From Pseudomonas sp. Au-Pse12 (GTDB lineage: Bacteria; Pseudomonadota; Gammaproteobacteria; Pseudomonadales; Pseudomonadaceae), in NCBI RefSeq assembly GCF_021341665.1, contig NZ_JAJTTH010000007.1:1-64000 (forward strand): 64,000 bases of DNA, written 5' to 3'. The translations under genes and the position numbers were made by a program. Positions within the stretch are counted from its first letter, which is position 1. Each line of letters opens with the position of its first letter. Under the pieces are notes generated by a model that ran no database searches, was not told the origin of the DNA, and saw only the letters and a list, made by a program, of their open reading frames with translations. This document shows positions 47,831 through 57,555 of the stretch, piece after piece.

Positions 47831-49680
47831 ACCTTCTCTTTCTGACTTTCGTATTCCCCCTGATCGGTTTCCTGTTGCTGTCGTTCTCCCGTGGACGCCT
47901 CTCGGAAAACCTCTCGGCCCTGATCGGTGTCGGCTCCATTGGCCTCTCGGCCATCGTTGCGGCCTACGTGATCTGGCAATTCAACGTCGCGCCACCAGCG
48001 GATGGCCACTACACCCAGGTGTTGTGGCAGTGGATGTCGGTGGACGGTTTCGCGCCGAACTTCGCCCTGTACCTGGATGGCCTGTCCGTGACCATGCTGG
48101 GTGTGGTGGTGGGCGTGGGCTTCCTGATCCACCTGTTCGCGTCCTGGTACATGCGTGGTGAAGCCGGCTACTCGCGCTTCTTCGCCTACACCAACCTGTT
48201 TATCGCCAGCATGCTGTTCCTGGTCCTGGGCGATAACCTGCTGTTCCTGTACTTCGGTTGGGAAGGCGTGGGCCTGTGCAGCTACCTGTTGATCGGTTTC
48301 TACTACAGCAACCGCAACAACGGTAACGCCGCGCTCAAGGCCTTTATCGTCACCCGGATCGGCGACGTGTTCATGGCCATCGGCCTGTTCATCCTGTTCC
48401 AGCAGGTGGGCACGCTGAACGTCCAGGAACTGCTGGTGCTGGCACCGCAGAAATTCCAGGCCGGCGACTTCTGGATCACCCTGGCGACCCTGATGCTGCT
48501 GGGTGGCGCCGTGGGTAAATCCGCGCAACTGCCACTGCAGACCTGGCTGGCGGACGCCATGGCTGGCCCTACCCCGGTTTCGGCACTGATCCACGCCGCG
48601 ACCATGGTAACCGCCGGTGTCTACCTGATCGCCCGTACTCACGGCCTGTTCACCCTGGCGCCGGAAATCCTGCACCTGGTGGGCCTGGTAGGCGGCGTGA
48701 CCCTGGTACTGGCCGGCTTCGCCGCGCTGGTGCAGACCGACATCAAGCGCATCCTCGCCTACTCCACCATGAGCCAGATCGGCTACATGTTCCTGGCCCT
48801 GGGCGTTGGCGCCTGGGACGGCGCGATCTTCCACCTGATGACCCACGCCTTCTTCAAGGCCCTGCTGTTCCTCGCTTCCGGTGCGGTGATCGTTGCCTGC
48901 CACCACGAGCAGAACATCTTCAAGATGGGCGGTCTGTGGAAGAAGCTGCCTCTGGCCTACGCCAGCTTCATCGTTGGCGGCGCGGCCCTCGCGGCCCTGC
49001 CGCTGGTGACCGCGGGCTTCTACTCCAAGGACGAGATCCTCTGGGAAGCCTTCGCCAGCGGCAACCATGGCCTGCTGTACGCCGGCCTGGTGGGTGCGTT
49101 CATGACCTCGCTGTACACCTTCCGCCTGATCTTCATCACCTTCCACGGTGAAGCCAAGACCGAAGCCCATGCCGGCCACGGGATCTCCCACTGGCTGCCG
49201 CTGGTGGTGCTGATCGTGCTGTCCACCGGGATCGGCGCGATGATCACTCCGCCCCTGCATGGTGTACTGCCGCTGAGCGCCGGCCATGCCGGTGGCGAAG
49301 CCAAGCACAGCCTGGAAATCGCTTCGGGCGCCATCGCCCTGGCCGGTATCCTGCTGGCCGCCCTGTTGTTCCTTGGCAAGCGTCGCGTTGTGACCGCCAT
49401 CGCCAACAGCGGCATCGGGCGTCTGCTCTCGGCCTGGTGGTTCGCCGCCTGGGGCTTCGACTGGATCTACGACAAACTGTTCGTCAAGCCATACCTGGCC
49501 ATCAGCCATGTACTGCGCAAGGACCCGCTCGATCAGACCATCGGTTTGATCCCGCGTATGGCCAAAGGGGGTCACAACACCCTGAGCCGTACCGAGACGG
49601 GTCAACTGCGTTGGTACGCCGCCTCGATGGCAGCCGGTGCCGTGCTGGTCATCGGCGCCATTGTGCTGGTAGCGGTCTGA
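47827..49680 (+). CDS. nuoL: NADH-quinone oxidoreductase subunit L
   Basis: A 617-residue antiporter-like subunit at the distal end of the membrane arm, with its long lateral helix in the C-terminal part. Signatures are [43 protein letters not shown] (in parts), with the conserved Glu, [32 protein letters not shown] (in parts) and the Lys in [13 protein letters not shown] 47827 overlaps the nuoK stop. Confidence 0.97.
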
Positions 49681-49719
49681 TATGAACCTTGCGAACTTGC
49701 GAAAGGAATTGAGCCCGTC

Positions 49720-51252
49720 ATGATTCTGCCTTGGCTAATCCTGATCCCCTTCATCGGCGGCCTGCTGTGCTGGCTGGGTGAGCGCTTCGGCGCCACCCTC
49801 CCCCGCTGGATTGCGCTGTTGACCATGACCCTGGAACTCGCCCTCGGCCTCTGGCTGTGGGCCCACGGTAACTATTCATATGCTCCGGCGCCTGGCGTCG
49901 ATCCGACTTGGGCCCTGGAGTTCAAGCACCAGTGGATTGAGCGCTTCGGCATCAACGTGCACCTGGCCCTCGACGGCCTGTCGCTGCTGATGATCCTGCT
50001 GACCGGTCTGCTGGGTATCCTCTCGGTACTCTGCTCCTGGAAAGAGATCCAGCGCCACGTGGGCTTCTTCCACCTGAACCTGATGTGGATCCTGGGCGGC
50101 GTGGTCGGCGTGTTCCTGGCGCTGGACCTGTTCATGTTCTTCTTCTTCTGGGAAATGATGCTGGTGCCGATGTACTTCCTCATCGCGCTCTGGGGTCACA
50201 GCTCGGCAGACGGCAAGAAAACCCGGATCTACGCGGCGACCAAGTTCTTCATCTTCACTCAGGCTTCCGGCCTGATCATGCTGGTGGCGATCCTGGGTCT
50301 GGTGCTGGTCAACTTCAACAACACCGGGGTCATCACCTTCGATTACGCCCAGTTGCTGAAGACCAAGATGTCCACCGCCACCGAGTACATCCTGATGCTC
50401 GGCTTCTTCATCGCCTTCGCGGTGAAGCTGCCCGTGGTGCCGTTCCACTCCTGGCTGCCTGACGCTCACGCCCAGGCACCGACCGCCGGCTCCGTGGACC
50501 TGGCGGGCATCCTGCTGAAGACAGCGGCCTACGGCCTGCTGCGTTTTGCCCTGCCACTGTTCCCCAACGCCTCGGCAGAGTTCGCACCGATCGCCATGAC
50601 CCTGGGCCTGATCGGGATCTTCTACGGTGCCTTCCTGGCCTTCGCGCAAACCGACATCAAGCGCCTGATCGCCTTCTCCAGCGTTTCCCACATGGGCTTC
50701 GTGCTGATCGGGATCTACTCCGGCAGCCAGCAGGCCCTGCAGGGCGCGGTGATCCAGATGCTGGCCCACGGTGTTTCGGCAGCCGCGCTGTTTATCCTCA
50801 GCGGCCAGTTGTACGAACGCACCCACACCCGCGACATGCGCGAAATGGGCGGCCTGTGGTCGCGTATCGCCTACCTGCCGGCCATCAGCCTGTTCTTCGC
50901 GGCCGCGTCCCTGGGCCTGCCGGGCACCGGCAACTTCGTCGGCGAGTTCCTGATCCTGATCGGTACTTTCGTCAGCGCTCCATGGATCACCGCGATCGCG
51001 ACTTCGGGCCTGGTGTTCGGTTCGGTCTACTCGCTGATCATGATCCACCGTGCCTACTTCGGCCCGTCCAAGTCGGACGCGGTGCTGCACGGCATGGATG
51101 CTCGCGAACTGATCATGGTGCTGGGACTGGCGGTGCTGCTGATCTACATCGGCGTCTACCCGCAACCGTTCCTCGATACCTCTGCCGCCACCATGCATGG
51201 CGTGCAGCAATGGCTCAGCACCGCCTTCACTCAACTCGCTTCGGCCCGGTAA
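49720..51252 (+). CDS. nuoM: NADH-quinone oxidoreductase subunit M
   Basis: A 510-residue antiporter-like proton-pumping subunit with about 14 helices. The conserved Glu on helix 5 is in FFFWEMMLVPMYFLI, the Lys in FAVKLPVVPFHSWLPDAHAQAPT (in parts), and the SVSHMGFVLIGI and GEFLILIGTF segments follow. It starts 39 bp after nuoL with GGAATT upstream and ends 7 bp before nuoN. Confidence 0.97.
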   Translation: MILPWLILIPFIGGLLCWLGERFGATLPRWIALLTMTLELALGLWLWAHGNYSYAPAPGVDPTWALEFKHQWIERFGINVHLALDGLSLLMILLTGLLGILSVLCSWKEIQRHVGFFHLNLMWILGGVVGVFLALDLFMFFFFWEMMLVPMYFLIALWGHSSADGKKTRIYAATKFFIFTQASGLIMLVAILGLVLVNFNNTGVITFDYAQLLKTKMSTATEYILMLGFFIAFAVKLPVVPFHSWLPDAHAQAPTAGSVDLAGILLKTAAYGLLRFALPLFPNASAEFAPIAMTLGLIGIFYGAFLAFAQTDIKRLIAFSSVSHMGFVLIGIYSGSQQALQGAVIQMLAHGVSAAALFILSGQLYERTHTRDMREMGGLWSRIAYLPAISLFFAAASLGLPGTGNFVGEFLILIGTFVSAPWITAIATSGLVFGSVYSLIMIHRAYFGPSKSDAVLHGMDARELIMVLGLAVLLIYIGVYPQPFLDTSAATMHGVQQWLSTAFTQLASAR

Positions 51253-51259
51253 GAGCGCT

Positions 51260-52723
51260 ATGGACTTTACGATTCAACACTTTATAGCCCTGGCGCCGCT
51301 GCTGATCACCAGCGCCACCCTTGTGGTGGTGATGCTGGCGATCGCCTGGCGGCGCAACCACGCACAGACCTTCCTGCTGTCGGTGGCGGGTCTGAACCTG
51401 GCATTGCTGTCGATCTTCCCGGTGCTGAAAGTGGCACCCCTGGCGGTCACCCCGCTGTTGCAGATCGACCAGTTCGCCTGCCTGTACATGGCCCTGATCC
51501 TGGTAGCCACCCTGGCCTGCGTCACCCTGGCCCACGCCTACCTGGGCGACGGCAGCAGCGGTTACCCGGGCAACCGTGAAGAGCTGTACCTGCTGATCCT
51601 GCTGGCCGCCGCTGGCGGCCTGGTACTGGTCAGCGCGCAGAACCTGGCCGGCCTGTTCATCGGCCTGGAACTGCTCTCGGTACCTGTCTACGGCTTGGTG
51701 GCCTACGCCTTCTTCAACAAGCGCTCCCTGGAAGCCGGCATCAAGTACATGGTGCTGTCGGCCGCCGGTTCGGGCTTCCTGTTGTTCGGCATGGCCCTGC
51801 TCTACGCCGAAGCCGGCAGCCTGAGCTTCAGCGGTATCGGCCAGGCCCTGGCCGCCACCGGGCTGCCAAGCCCGCTGGCACAACTGGGCCTGGGCATGAT
51901 GCTGATCGGCCTGGCCTTCAAGCTGTCGCTGGTTCCGTTCCACCTGTGGACCCCGGACGTCTACGAAGGCGCCCCGGCCCCGGTGGCCGCCTTCCTGGCA
52001 ACCGCCAGCAAGGTGGCGGTGTTCGCGGTGCTGGTGCGTCTGTTCCAGCTCTCGCCAGTGGCCAGCAGCGGCGTCCTGAGCAACGTGCTGACCGTGATCG
52101 CCATTGCCTCGATCCTGGTGGGCAACCTGTTGGCGCTGACCCAGAGCAACCTCAAGCGTCTGCTGGGTTACTCGTCCATCGCTCACTTCGGTTACCTGCT
52201 GATCGCCCTGGTGGCAAGCAAGGGCCTGGCCATGGAAGCCATCGGCGTGTACCTGGTCACCTACGTGATCACCAGCCTTGGCGCCTTCGGCGTGATCACC
52301 CTAATGTCCTCGCCGTACAAAGGCCGTGACGCTGACGCGTTGTACGAGTACCGCGGCCTGTTCTGGCGCCGTCCGTACCTGACCGCCGTGCTCACCGTGA
52401 TGATGCTGTCCCTGGCCGGCATCCCGCTGACCGCGGGCTTCATCGGCAAGTTCTACATCATCGCTACCGGTGTCGAAGCGCACCAATGGTGGCTGGTAGG
52501 TTCCCTGGTCATGGGCAGCGCCATCGGCGTCTTCTACTACCTGCGCGTGATGGTCACCCTGTACCTGATCGAGCCGAACCTGCGCCGCGTCGATGCCCAA
52601 CTGCACTGGGAACAGAAAGCCGGTGGCGTCATGCTGCTGGCCATCGCGGTCCTGGCATTCTTCCTCGGCGTGTACCCACAGCCGCTGCTGACCCTGGTCC
52701 AGCACTCGGGCCTGGCCGGTTGA
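51260..52723 (+). CDS. nuoN: NADH-quinone oxidoreductase subunit N
   Basis: A 487-residue antiporter-like subunit nearest the peripheral arm. Signatures are FIGLELLSVPVYGLVAY, LAFKLSLVPFHLWTPDVYEGAPAPVAAFLATASK (in parts) and the SSIAHFGYLLIAL helix. ATG 51260 gives the usual size; the frame running back into nuoM is not used. It ends the operon and is followed by a terminator. Confidence 0.97.
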   Translation: MDFTIQHFIALAPLLITSATLVVVMLAIAWRRNHAQTFLLSVAGLNLALLSIFPVLKVAPLAVTPLLQIDQFACLYMALILVATLACVTLAHAYLGDGSSGYPGNREELYLLILLAAAGGLVLVSAQNLAGLFIGLELLSVPVYGLVAYAFFNKRSLEAGIKYMVLSAAGSGFLLFGMALLYAEAGSLSFSGIGQALAATGLPSPLAQLGLGMMLIGLAFKLSLVPFHLWTPDVYEGAPAPVAAFLATASKVAVFAVLVRLFQLSPVASSGVLSNVLTVIAIASILVGNLLALTQSNLKRLLGYSSIAHFGYLLIALVASKGLAMEAIGVYLVTYVITSLGAFGVITLMSSPYKGRDADALYEYRGLFWRRPYLTAVLTVMMLSLAGIPLTAGFIGKFYIIATGVEAHQWWLVGSLVMGSAIGVFYYLRVMVTLYLIEPNLRRVDAQLHWEQKAGGVMLLAIAVLAFFLGVYPQPLLTLVQHSGLAG

Positions 52724-52750
52724 TCGCTTAAGCTTCAGCGCAACACACAG

Positions 52751-52774
52751 AACGGCACCTTCGGGTGCCGTTTT
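52751..52774 (+). terminator. Terminator of the nuo operon
   Basis: AACGGCACC-TTC-GGGTGCCG hairpin followed by TTTT, 27 bases past the nuoN stop. Confidence 0.88.
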
Positions 52775-52941
52775 GCGTTTCTGACCCCTGCCCTCCCCTC
52801 TTCCCCGTGAAACTCGGAATTGCCCTTCCTGCTGCATCGGCCTGGTCCGACATTCAGCCAAAGGCTGCCGGCATAAACTGTTGCCAGATCAAACGCGGCG
52901 CCCAGCGGCACTTGACCAAAGCTGTGGAGCCATCCAGCCTA

Positions 52942-52956
52942 TACGCAGGAAGCGTA
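52942..52956. promoter_or_regulatory. Palindrome over the ribosome binding site of the toxin-antitoxin operon
   Basis: TACGC-AGGAA-GCGTA is a perfect inverted repeat whose spacer AGGAA is the likely Shine-Dalgarno, 9-13 bases before the toxin ATG. An antitoxin dimer binding here would be a usual autoregulatory arrangement. A TTGACC lies 25 bases upstream but has no well-spaced -10. Confidence 0.45.
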
Positions 52957-52960
52957 CAAA

Positions 52961-53311
52961 ATGAATGCTCTGTTTATCGAACTGCCGGCATTTGGGCGAT
53001 ACCGAACGGACTTCCTTGACGACGAGTTGTTCTGCGAACTGCAGATCGAGTTGCTGCGCCACCCGCACGCGGGGGTGCTGATTCAGGGCACTGGCGGCTT
53101 GCGCAAGATGCGTTTCGTCGATGAGCGACGCAACAAGGGCAAGCGTGGCGGGCTGAGGGTGATTTTTTACTGGTGGTCCGGAGGGGCGCAGTTCTGGCTC
53201 TTCACCTTGTTCGACAAAGAGCAGATGGACGACCTGCTACCGCAGCAGCGACAACAGCTCAAACAACTGCTGGAACGTGAAATCGAGGCCAGAAGACATG
53301 ACCAAACGTGA
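52961..53311 (+). CDS. RelE/HigB-family toxin
   Basis: A 116-residue basic protein of the RelE/ParE/HigB2 superfamily, whose members cleave mRNA on the ribosome. MNALFIELPAFGRYRTDFLDDELFCELQIELLRHPHAGVLIQGTGGLRKMRF (in parts) and RGGLRVIFYWW with LFTLFDKEQ are typical for HigB2-like toxins; the catalytic-type Lys/Arg in RRNKGKRGGLRVIFY are present. The toxin-first order and the following XRE antitoxin are the higBA arrangement. Nucleolytic activity is inferred. Confidence 0.87.
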   Translation: MNALFIELPAFGRYRTDFLDDELFCELQIELLRHPHAGVLIQGTGGLRKMRFVDERRNKGKRGGLRVIFYWWSGGAQFWLFTLFDKEQMDDLLPQQRQQLKQLLEREIEARRHDQT

Positions 53312-53615
53312 CATCTTTTCCGAACTGGTAGAAGGCATCGACGCCCTCACCCAGGAACGCCAGGGCAAGATCACCCTGCGCAGCCATAAAGTGAAACTCG
53401 ACAAGCTGCCCCCCATCACCGCCACCGAGGTGATGAACATCCGCCAGCAACTCAACCTCTCGCGCTCGGTATTCGCCATGTACCTGCGCACCAACACCCG
53501 CACCCTGGAAAACTGGGAACAGGGCCGCGCTACGCCCAATGCCCAGGCCACGACGCTGATGCGCCTGGTGGAACGCTACCCCGACACGGTGGAGCGCCTC
53601 GCCTCGCTGGCCTGA
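53298..53615 (+). CDS. XRE-family antitoxin (NadS/HigA type)
   Basis: A 105-residue protein with a C-terminal helix-turn-helix: TATEVMNIRQQLNLSRSVFAMYLRTNTRTLENWEQGRATPNAQA (in parts), the pattern of NadS/HigA2 antitoxins. The N-terminal 35 residues are probably the toxin-binding segment. ATG 53298 overlaps the toxin end by 14 bases, so translation is coupled. It is expected to neutralise the toxin and repress the operon. Confidence 0.87.
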   Translation: MTKRDIFSELVEGIDALTQERQGKITLRSHKVKLDKLPPITATEVMNIRQQLNLSRSVFAMYLRTNTRTLENWEQGRATPNAQATTLMRLVERYPDTVERLASLA

Positions 53616-53641
53616 TACGGCACTGTTCGAAGGGCAACAAA

Positions 53642-53662
53642 AAACCCGCACCAGGCGGGTTT
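53642..53662. terminator. Bidirectional terminator between the antitoxin and cysS
   Basis: AAACCCGC-ACCAG-GCGGGTTT hairpin inside a longer CAACAA...TTGTTG flank, between convergent genes. T-rich sequence follows in both directions. Confidence 0.8.
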
Positions 53663-53683
53663 CTTGTTGCAGCGAACGCAGGC

Positions 53684-55066
53684 TTAGTCAGCCAGGCGCC
53701 AGGTCGTACCGCCCTTGCCGTCTTCCAGGATCACGCCCATGGCGGTGATCTGGTCGCGGATACGGTCGGACTCGGCCCAGTCCTTGTTGGCACGGGCCGC
53801 CAGACGAGCCTGGATCAGCGCCTCGACTTCTGCCGCATCAACCCGGCCTTCGGCACCGGCCTGCAGGAAGTCATCGGCTTCCAGTTGCAGCACGCCCAGC
53901 ACGCTGGCCAGCTCTTTCAAGCGCGCAGCCAGACCGGCCGCCACCTCGACATCGCTCTCGCGCAGGCGGTTGATCTCACGCACCATCTCGAACAACACGG
54001 CACAGGCTTCCGGAGTACCGAAGTCGTCGTTCATCACCTGGGTGAAACGTTCGACGAAGGCTTCGCCACCGGCCGGCGCCACTTTCGGCAGCCCCTTGAG
54101 CGCATGGTAGAAACGCTCCAGCGCGCCCTTGGCGTCCTTGAGGTTGTCTTCCGAGTAGTTGATGGCGCTGCGGTAGTGGCTGGCCACCAGCAGGTAACGC
54201 ACCACTTCCGGATGGTACTTGTCGAGCACGTCGCGAATGGTGAAGAAGTTGTTCAAGGACTTGGACATCTTCTCGCCATTGATGCGGATCATGCCGCAGT
54301 GCATCCAGGCATTGGCGTAGGGCTTGCCGGTCGCCGCCTCGCTCTGGGCAATCTCGTTCTCGTGGTGCGGGAACTCGAGGTCGCTGCCGCCGCCATGAAT
54401 GTCGAAGGTCTCGCCCAGGCAGCAGGTGGACATCACCGAGCACTCGATATGCCAGCCCGGACGACCGTCACCCCAAGGCGATGGCCAGCTTGGCTCGCCC
54501 GGCTTGGTGCCTTTCCACAGAACGAAGTCCAGTGGGTCCTGCTTCGACTCGTCGACTTCGATCCGCGCGCCGATGCGCAGGTCTTCGATCTTCTTGCGCG
54601 ACAGCTTGCCATAGCCCATGAACTTGCCGACGCGGTAGTACACGTCGCCATTGCCCGGGGCATAAGCGTACCCCTTGTCGATCAGGGTCTGGATCATCTT
54701 CAGCATGCCCGGAATATGATCCGTGGCACGCGGCTCCATGTCCGGCTTGAGGATGTTGAGGCGCGCTTCATCCTCGTGCATCGCCGTGATCATGCGTTCG
54801 GTCAGGACATTGAACGGCTCGCCGTTCTCCTTGGCCCGGTTGATGATCTTGTCTTCGATGTCGGTGATGTTGCGCACATACGTCAGGTCATACCCGCTGA
54901 AACGCAGCCAGCGGGTAATCAGGTCGAAGGCCACCATGCTGCGGCCGTGCCCCAGGTGGCAGTAGTCGTACACGGTCATGCCGCACACGTACATGCGCAC
55001 CTTGTTGCCATCCAGCGGCTTGAAGACTTCTTTGCTCTTGGTGAGCGTGTTGTAGATCGTTAGCAC
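53684..55066 (-). CDS. cysS: Cysteinyl-tRNA synthetase
   Basis: A 460-residue class I synthetase. The HIGH-type motif is in CHLGHGRSM and KMSKS in GEKMSKSLNN. Zinc ligands include the Cys in VCGMTVYD, the Cys in ECSVMSTCC, and His in FPHHENEIAQSEA. The C-terminal helical anticodon-binding domain follows. It lies 18 bp downstream of glnS and is probably cotranscribed with it. Confidence 0.97.
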   Translation of the reverse strand: MLTIYNTLTKSKEVFKPLDGNKVRMYVCGMTVYDYCHLGHGRSMVAFDLITRWLRFSGYDLTYVRNITDIEDKIINRAKENGEPFNVLTERMITAMHEDEARLNILKPDMEPRATDHIPGMLKMIQTLIDKGYAYAPGNGDVYYRVGKFMGYGKLSRKKIEDLRIGARIEVDESKQDPLDFVLWKGTKPGEPSWPSPWGDGRPGWHIECSVMSTCCLGETFDIHGGGSDLEFPHHENEIAQSEAATGKPYANAWMHCGMIRINGEKMSKSLNNFFTIRDVLDKYHPEVVRYLLVASHYRSAINYSEDNLKDAKGALERFYHALKGLPKVAPAGGEAFVERFTQVMNDDFGTPEACAVLFEMVREINRLRESDVEVAAGLAARLKELASVLGVLQLEADDFLQAGAEGRVDAAEVEALIQARLAARANKDWAESDRIRDQITAMGVILEDGKGGTTWRLAD

Positions 55067-55084
55067 GTTAGTTCCTTGACTGAA

Positions 55085-56782
55085 TCACTGACCCCAGGAG
55101 TCGCGCAGGGTCACGGTACGGTTGAATACCGGAGCACCTGGTTTCGAGTCCTTGATATCCGCGCAGAAGTAGCCTTCGCGCTCGAACTGGAAACGGTCTT
55201 CCGGCTGTGCGTTGCCCAGCGAGGGTTCGGCACGACAACCAGTGAGCACTTGCAGGGAATCAGGGTTGATGTTGTCGAGGAAACTGGCGCTGTCCTCGGC
55301 CTTCTCCGGGTTCGGAGAACGGAACAGACGATCGTACAGACGCACTTCGCACTCGACGCTGGCAGCGGCCGGCACCCAGTGGATCACGCCCTTGACCTTG
55401 CGGCCTTCAGGGTTCTTGCCCAGGGTGTCCGGATCATACGAGCAGCGCAGTTCGACGATGTTGCCGTCGGCATCCTTGATCGCTTCATCGGCACGGATCA
55501 CGTAGCTGCCACGCAGACGCACTTCACCAGCCGGTTCCAGGCGCTTGTAGCCTTTTGGCGGCTCTTCCATGAAGTCGTCACGGTCGATGTAGATTTCACG
55601 GGCGAACGGCAGCACCCGCACACCCATGTCTTCTTTCGGGTGGCGCGGCAGTTCGAGGTTCTCGACCTGGCCTTCCGGGTAGTTGGTGATCACGACCTTC
55701 AACGGGCGCAGCACGCACATGGCGCGCGGGGCGCTGTGATCCAGGTCGTCACGGATGCTGAATTCCAGCATGCCGAAGTCGACGATGCCGTCGGAACGGT
55801 TGGTGCCGACCATTTCGCAGAAGTTGCGGATGGATTTCGGCGTGTAGCCACGACGACGGAAGCCCGACAGGGTCGACATGCGCGGGTCGTCCCAGCCATT
55901 GACGTGCTGCTCGTCCACCAGTTGCTTGAGCTTGCGCTTGCTGGTGATGGTGTAGTTCAGGTTCAGGCGGCTGAACTCATACTGGCGCGGGTTGGCCGGC
56001 ACCGGCAGGTTCTCCAGGAACCATTCGTACAGCGGACGATGGCTTTCGAACTCCAGGGTGCAGATCGAGTGCGTGATGCCTTCGATGGCGTCCGACTGAC
56101 CGTGGGTGAAGTCGTAGTTGGGGTAGATGCACCACTTGTCACCGGTCTGGTGGTGATGAGCGTGACGGATGCGGTACATGATCGGGTCGCGCAGGTTCAT
56201 GTTCGGCGAGGCCATGTCGATCTTGGCGCGCAGCACCCGTGCGCCGTCCGGGAACTCGCCGGCGCGCATGCGGGCGAACCAGTCCAGGTTCTCTTCCACC
56301 GAACGCTCGCGGAACGGGCTGTTCTTGCCAGGCTCGGTGAGGCTGCCGCGGTATTCCTTGGCTTGTTCGGGAGTCAGGTCGCAGACATAGGCCTTGCCCG
56401 CCTTGATCAGCTCCACGGCCCAGTCGTGCAACTGGTCGAAGTACTGCGAGGCATAACGCACTTCGCCGGACCATTCAAAACCCAGCCACTTGACGTCGCT
56501 TTCGATGGCGTCGATGTATTCCTGGTCTTCCTTGGCCGGGTTGGTGTCGTCGAAACGCAGGTGCGTGACGCCGCCGAATTCCTGGGCCAGACCGAAGTTC
56601 ACGCAGATCGACTTAGCATGACCGATGTGCAGGTAGCCGTTGGGCTCCGGCGGGAAGCGGGTCACGATCTGTGTGTGCTTACCCGAGTCCAGGTCCGCCT
56701 GGATGATCGGGCGCAGGAAGTTGACCGGTACGGCCGGTCCAGTCTTGGAATTCGAGGTAGGGTCGACAGTGGGCTTGCTCAT
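55085..56782 (-). CDS. glnS: Glutaminyl-tRNA synthetase
   Basis: A 565-residue class I synthetase. The HIGH motif is in RFPPEPNGYLHIGHAKS and the KMSKS-like loop in YTITSKRKLKQLVDE; both halves of the beta-barrel anticodon-binding domain are present. ATG 56782 (MSKPTVD) is used; the 42-residue extension from 56908 has no homologous counterpart. It heads a glnS-cysS unit, divergent from ppiB over 269 bp. Confidence 0.97.
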   Translation of the reverse strand: MSKPTVDPTSNSKTGPAVPVNFLRPIIQADLDSGKHTQIVTRFPPEPNGYLHIGHAKSICVNFGLAQEFGGVTHLRFDDTNPAKEDQEYIDAIESDVKWLGFEWSGEVRYASQYFDQLHDWAVELIKAGKAYVCDLTPEQAKEYRGSLTEPGKNSPFRERSVEENLDWFARMRAGEFPDGARVLRAKIDMASPNMNLRDPIMYRIRHAHHHQTGDKWCIYPNYDFTHGQSDAIEGITHSICTLEFESHRPLYEWFLENLPVPANPRQYEFSRLNLNYTITSKRKLKQLVDEQHVNGWDDPRMSTLSGFRRRGYTPKSIRNFCEMVGTNRSDGIVDFGMLEFSIRDDLDHSAPRAMCVLRPLKVVITNYPEGQVENLELPRHPKEDMGVRVLPFAREIYIDRDDFMEEPPKGYKRLEPAGEVRLRGSYVIRADEAIKDADGNIVELRCSYDPDTLGKNPEGRKVKGVIHWVPAAASVECEVRLYDRLFRSPNPEKAEDSASFLDNINPDSLQVLTGCRAEPSLGNAQPEDRFQFEREGYFCADIKDSKPGAPVFNRTVTLRDSWGQ

Positions 56783-57051
56783 AGGATCCTTGAACGTACA
56801 AGTGCGCGGCCGGGTGCGGCCTGACAAATCAAAACGGATATCATAGCCGATGCTGTCAAGCGCCTGACAGAGCGCAGCTTTAAAACTGCGGCTATTAATG
56901 GCAGGCAAGTAAAAAAACAGCCTCGAAATTCGCGGCTGTCACGCTAAACTGCGCTCCTTGGCTGCAAGATGGCCAAACCGGTTCGGGTTGCACGCGTGCC
57001 CCGAGGCCCAGGATTTTCTTGAAAACGCTTTCCTTATAAAGAGTACCGACC

Positions 57052-57555
57052 ATGACCCAAGTCAAACTGACCACCAACCACGGCGAGATCGTGCTGGAAC
57101 TGAATGCCGAGAAAGCCCCGTTGACCGTGGCCAACTTCGTCGAATACGTGAAAGCCGGTCACTATGAAAACACCGTATTTCACCGCGTCATCGGTAACTT
57201 CATGATCCAGGGTGGCGGTTTCGAACCTGGCATGAAAGAAAAGAAAGACAAGCGTCCAAGCATCCAGAACGAAGCGGACAACGGCCTTTCCAACGACAAG
57301 TACACCGTCGCCATGGCCCGCACCATGGAGCCGCATTCGGCTTCCGCGCAGTTCTTCATCAACGTTGCCGACAACAGCTTCCTCAACCACAGCGGCAAGA
57401 CCGTTCAAGGCTGGGGCTACGCAGTATTCGGTAAAGTGATCGCCGGCACCGAAGTGGTCGACAAGATCAAAGGCGTGGCCACCACCATGAAAGCCGGCCA
57501 CCAGGACGTACCCGCAGAAGACGTGATCATCGAGAAAGCCGAGATCATTGAGTGA
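57052..57555 (+). CDS. ppiB: Peptidyl-prolyl cis-trans isomerase B (cyclophilin)
   Basis: A 167-residue cytosolic cyclophilin without a signal peptide. The active-site segment FHRVIGNFMIQGGGFEPGM carries the catalytic Arg, and SASAQFFINVADNSFLNH is the second signature. AAAGAG lies upstream of ATG. Its stop overlaps the GTG start of lpxH, the order ppiB-lpxH being the same as in E. coli. Confidence 0.96.
   Translation: MTQVKLTTNHGEIVLELNAEKAPLTVANFVEYVKAGHYENTVFHRVIGNFMIQGGGFEPGMKEKKDKRPSIQNEADNGLSNDKYTVAMARTMEPHSASAQFFINVADNSFLNHSGKTVQGWGYAVFGKVIAGTEVVDKIKGVATTMKAGHQDVPAEDVIIEKAEIIE

Noticed and set aside
47026..49605. 859-codon open frame opposite nuoJ, nuoK and nuoL
   Set aside because: It spans three genuine genes in antisense and has a low-complexity Gln/His/Gly composition.
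52912..52945. TTGACC ... TATACG as promoter of the toxin-antitoxin operon
   Set aside because: The spacing is 22 bases, too long for sigma-70, so it is not listed as a promoter.
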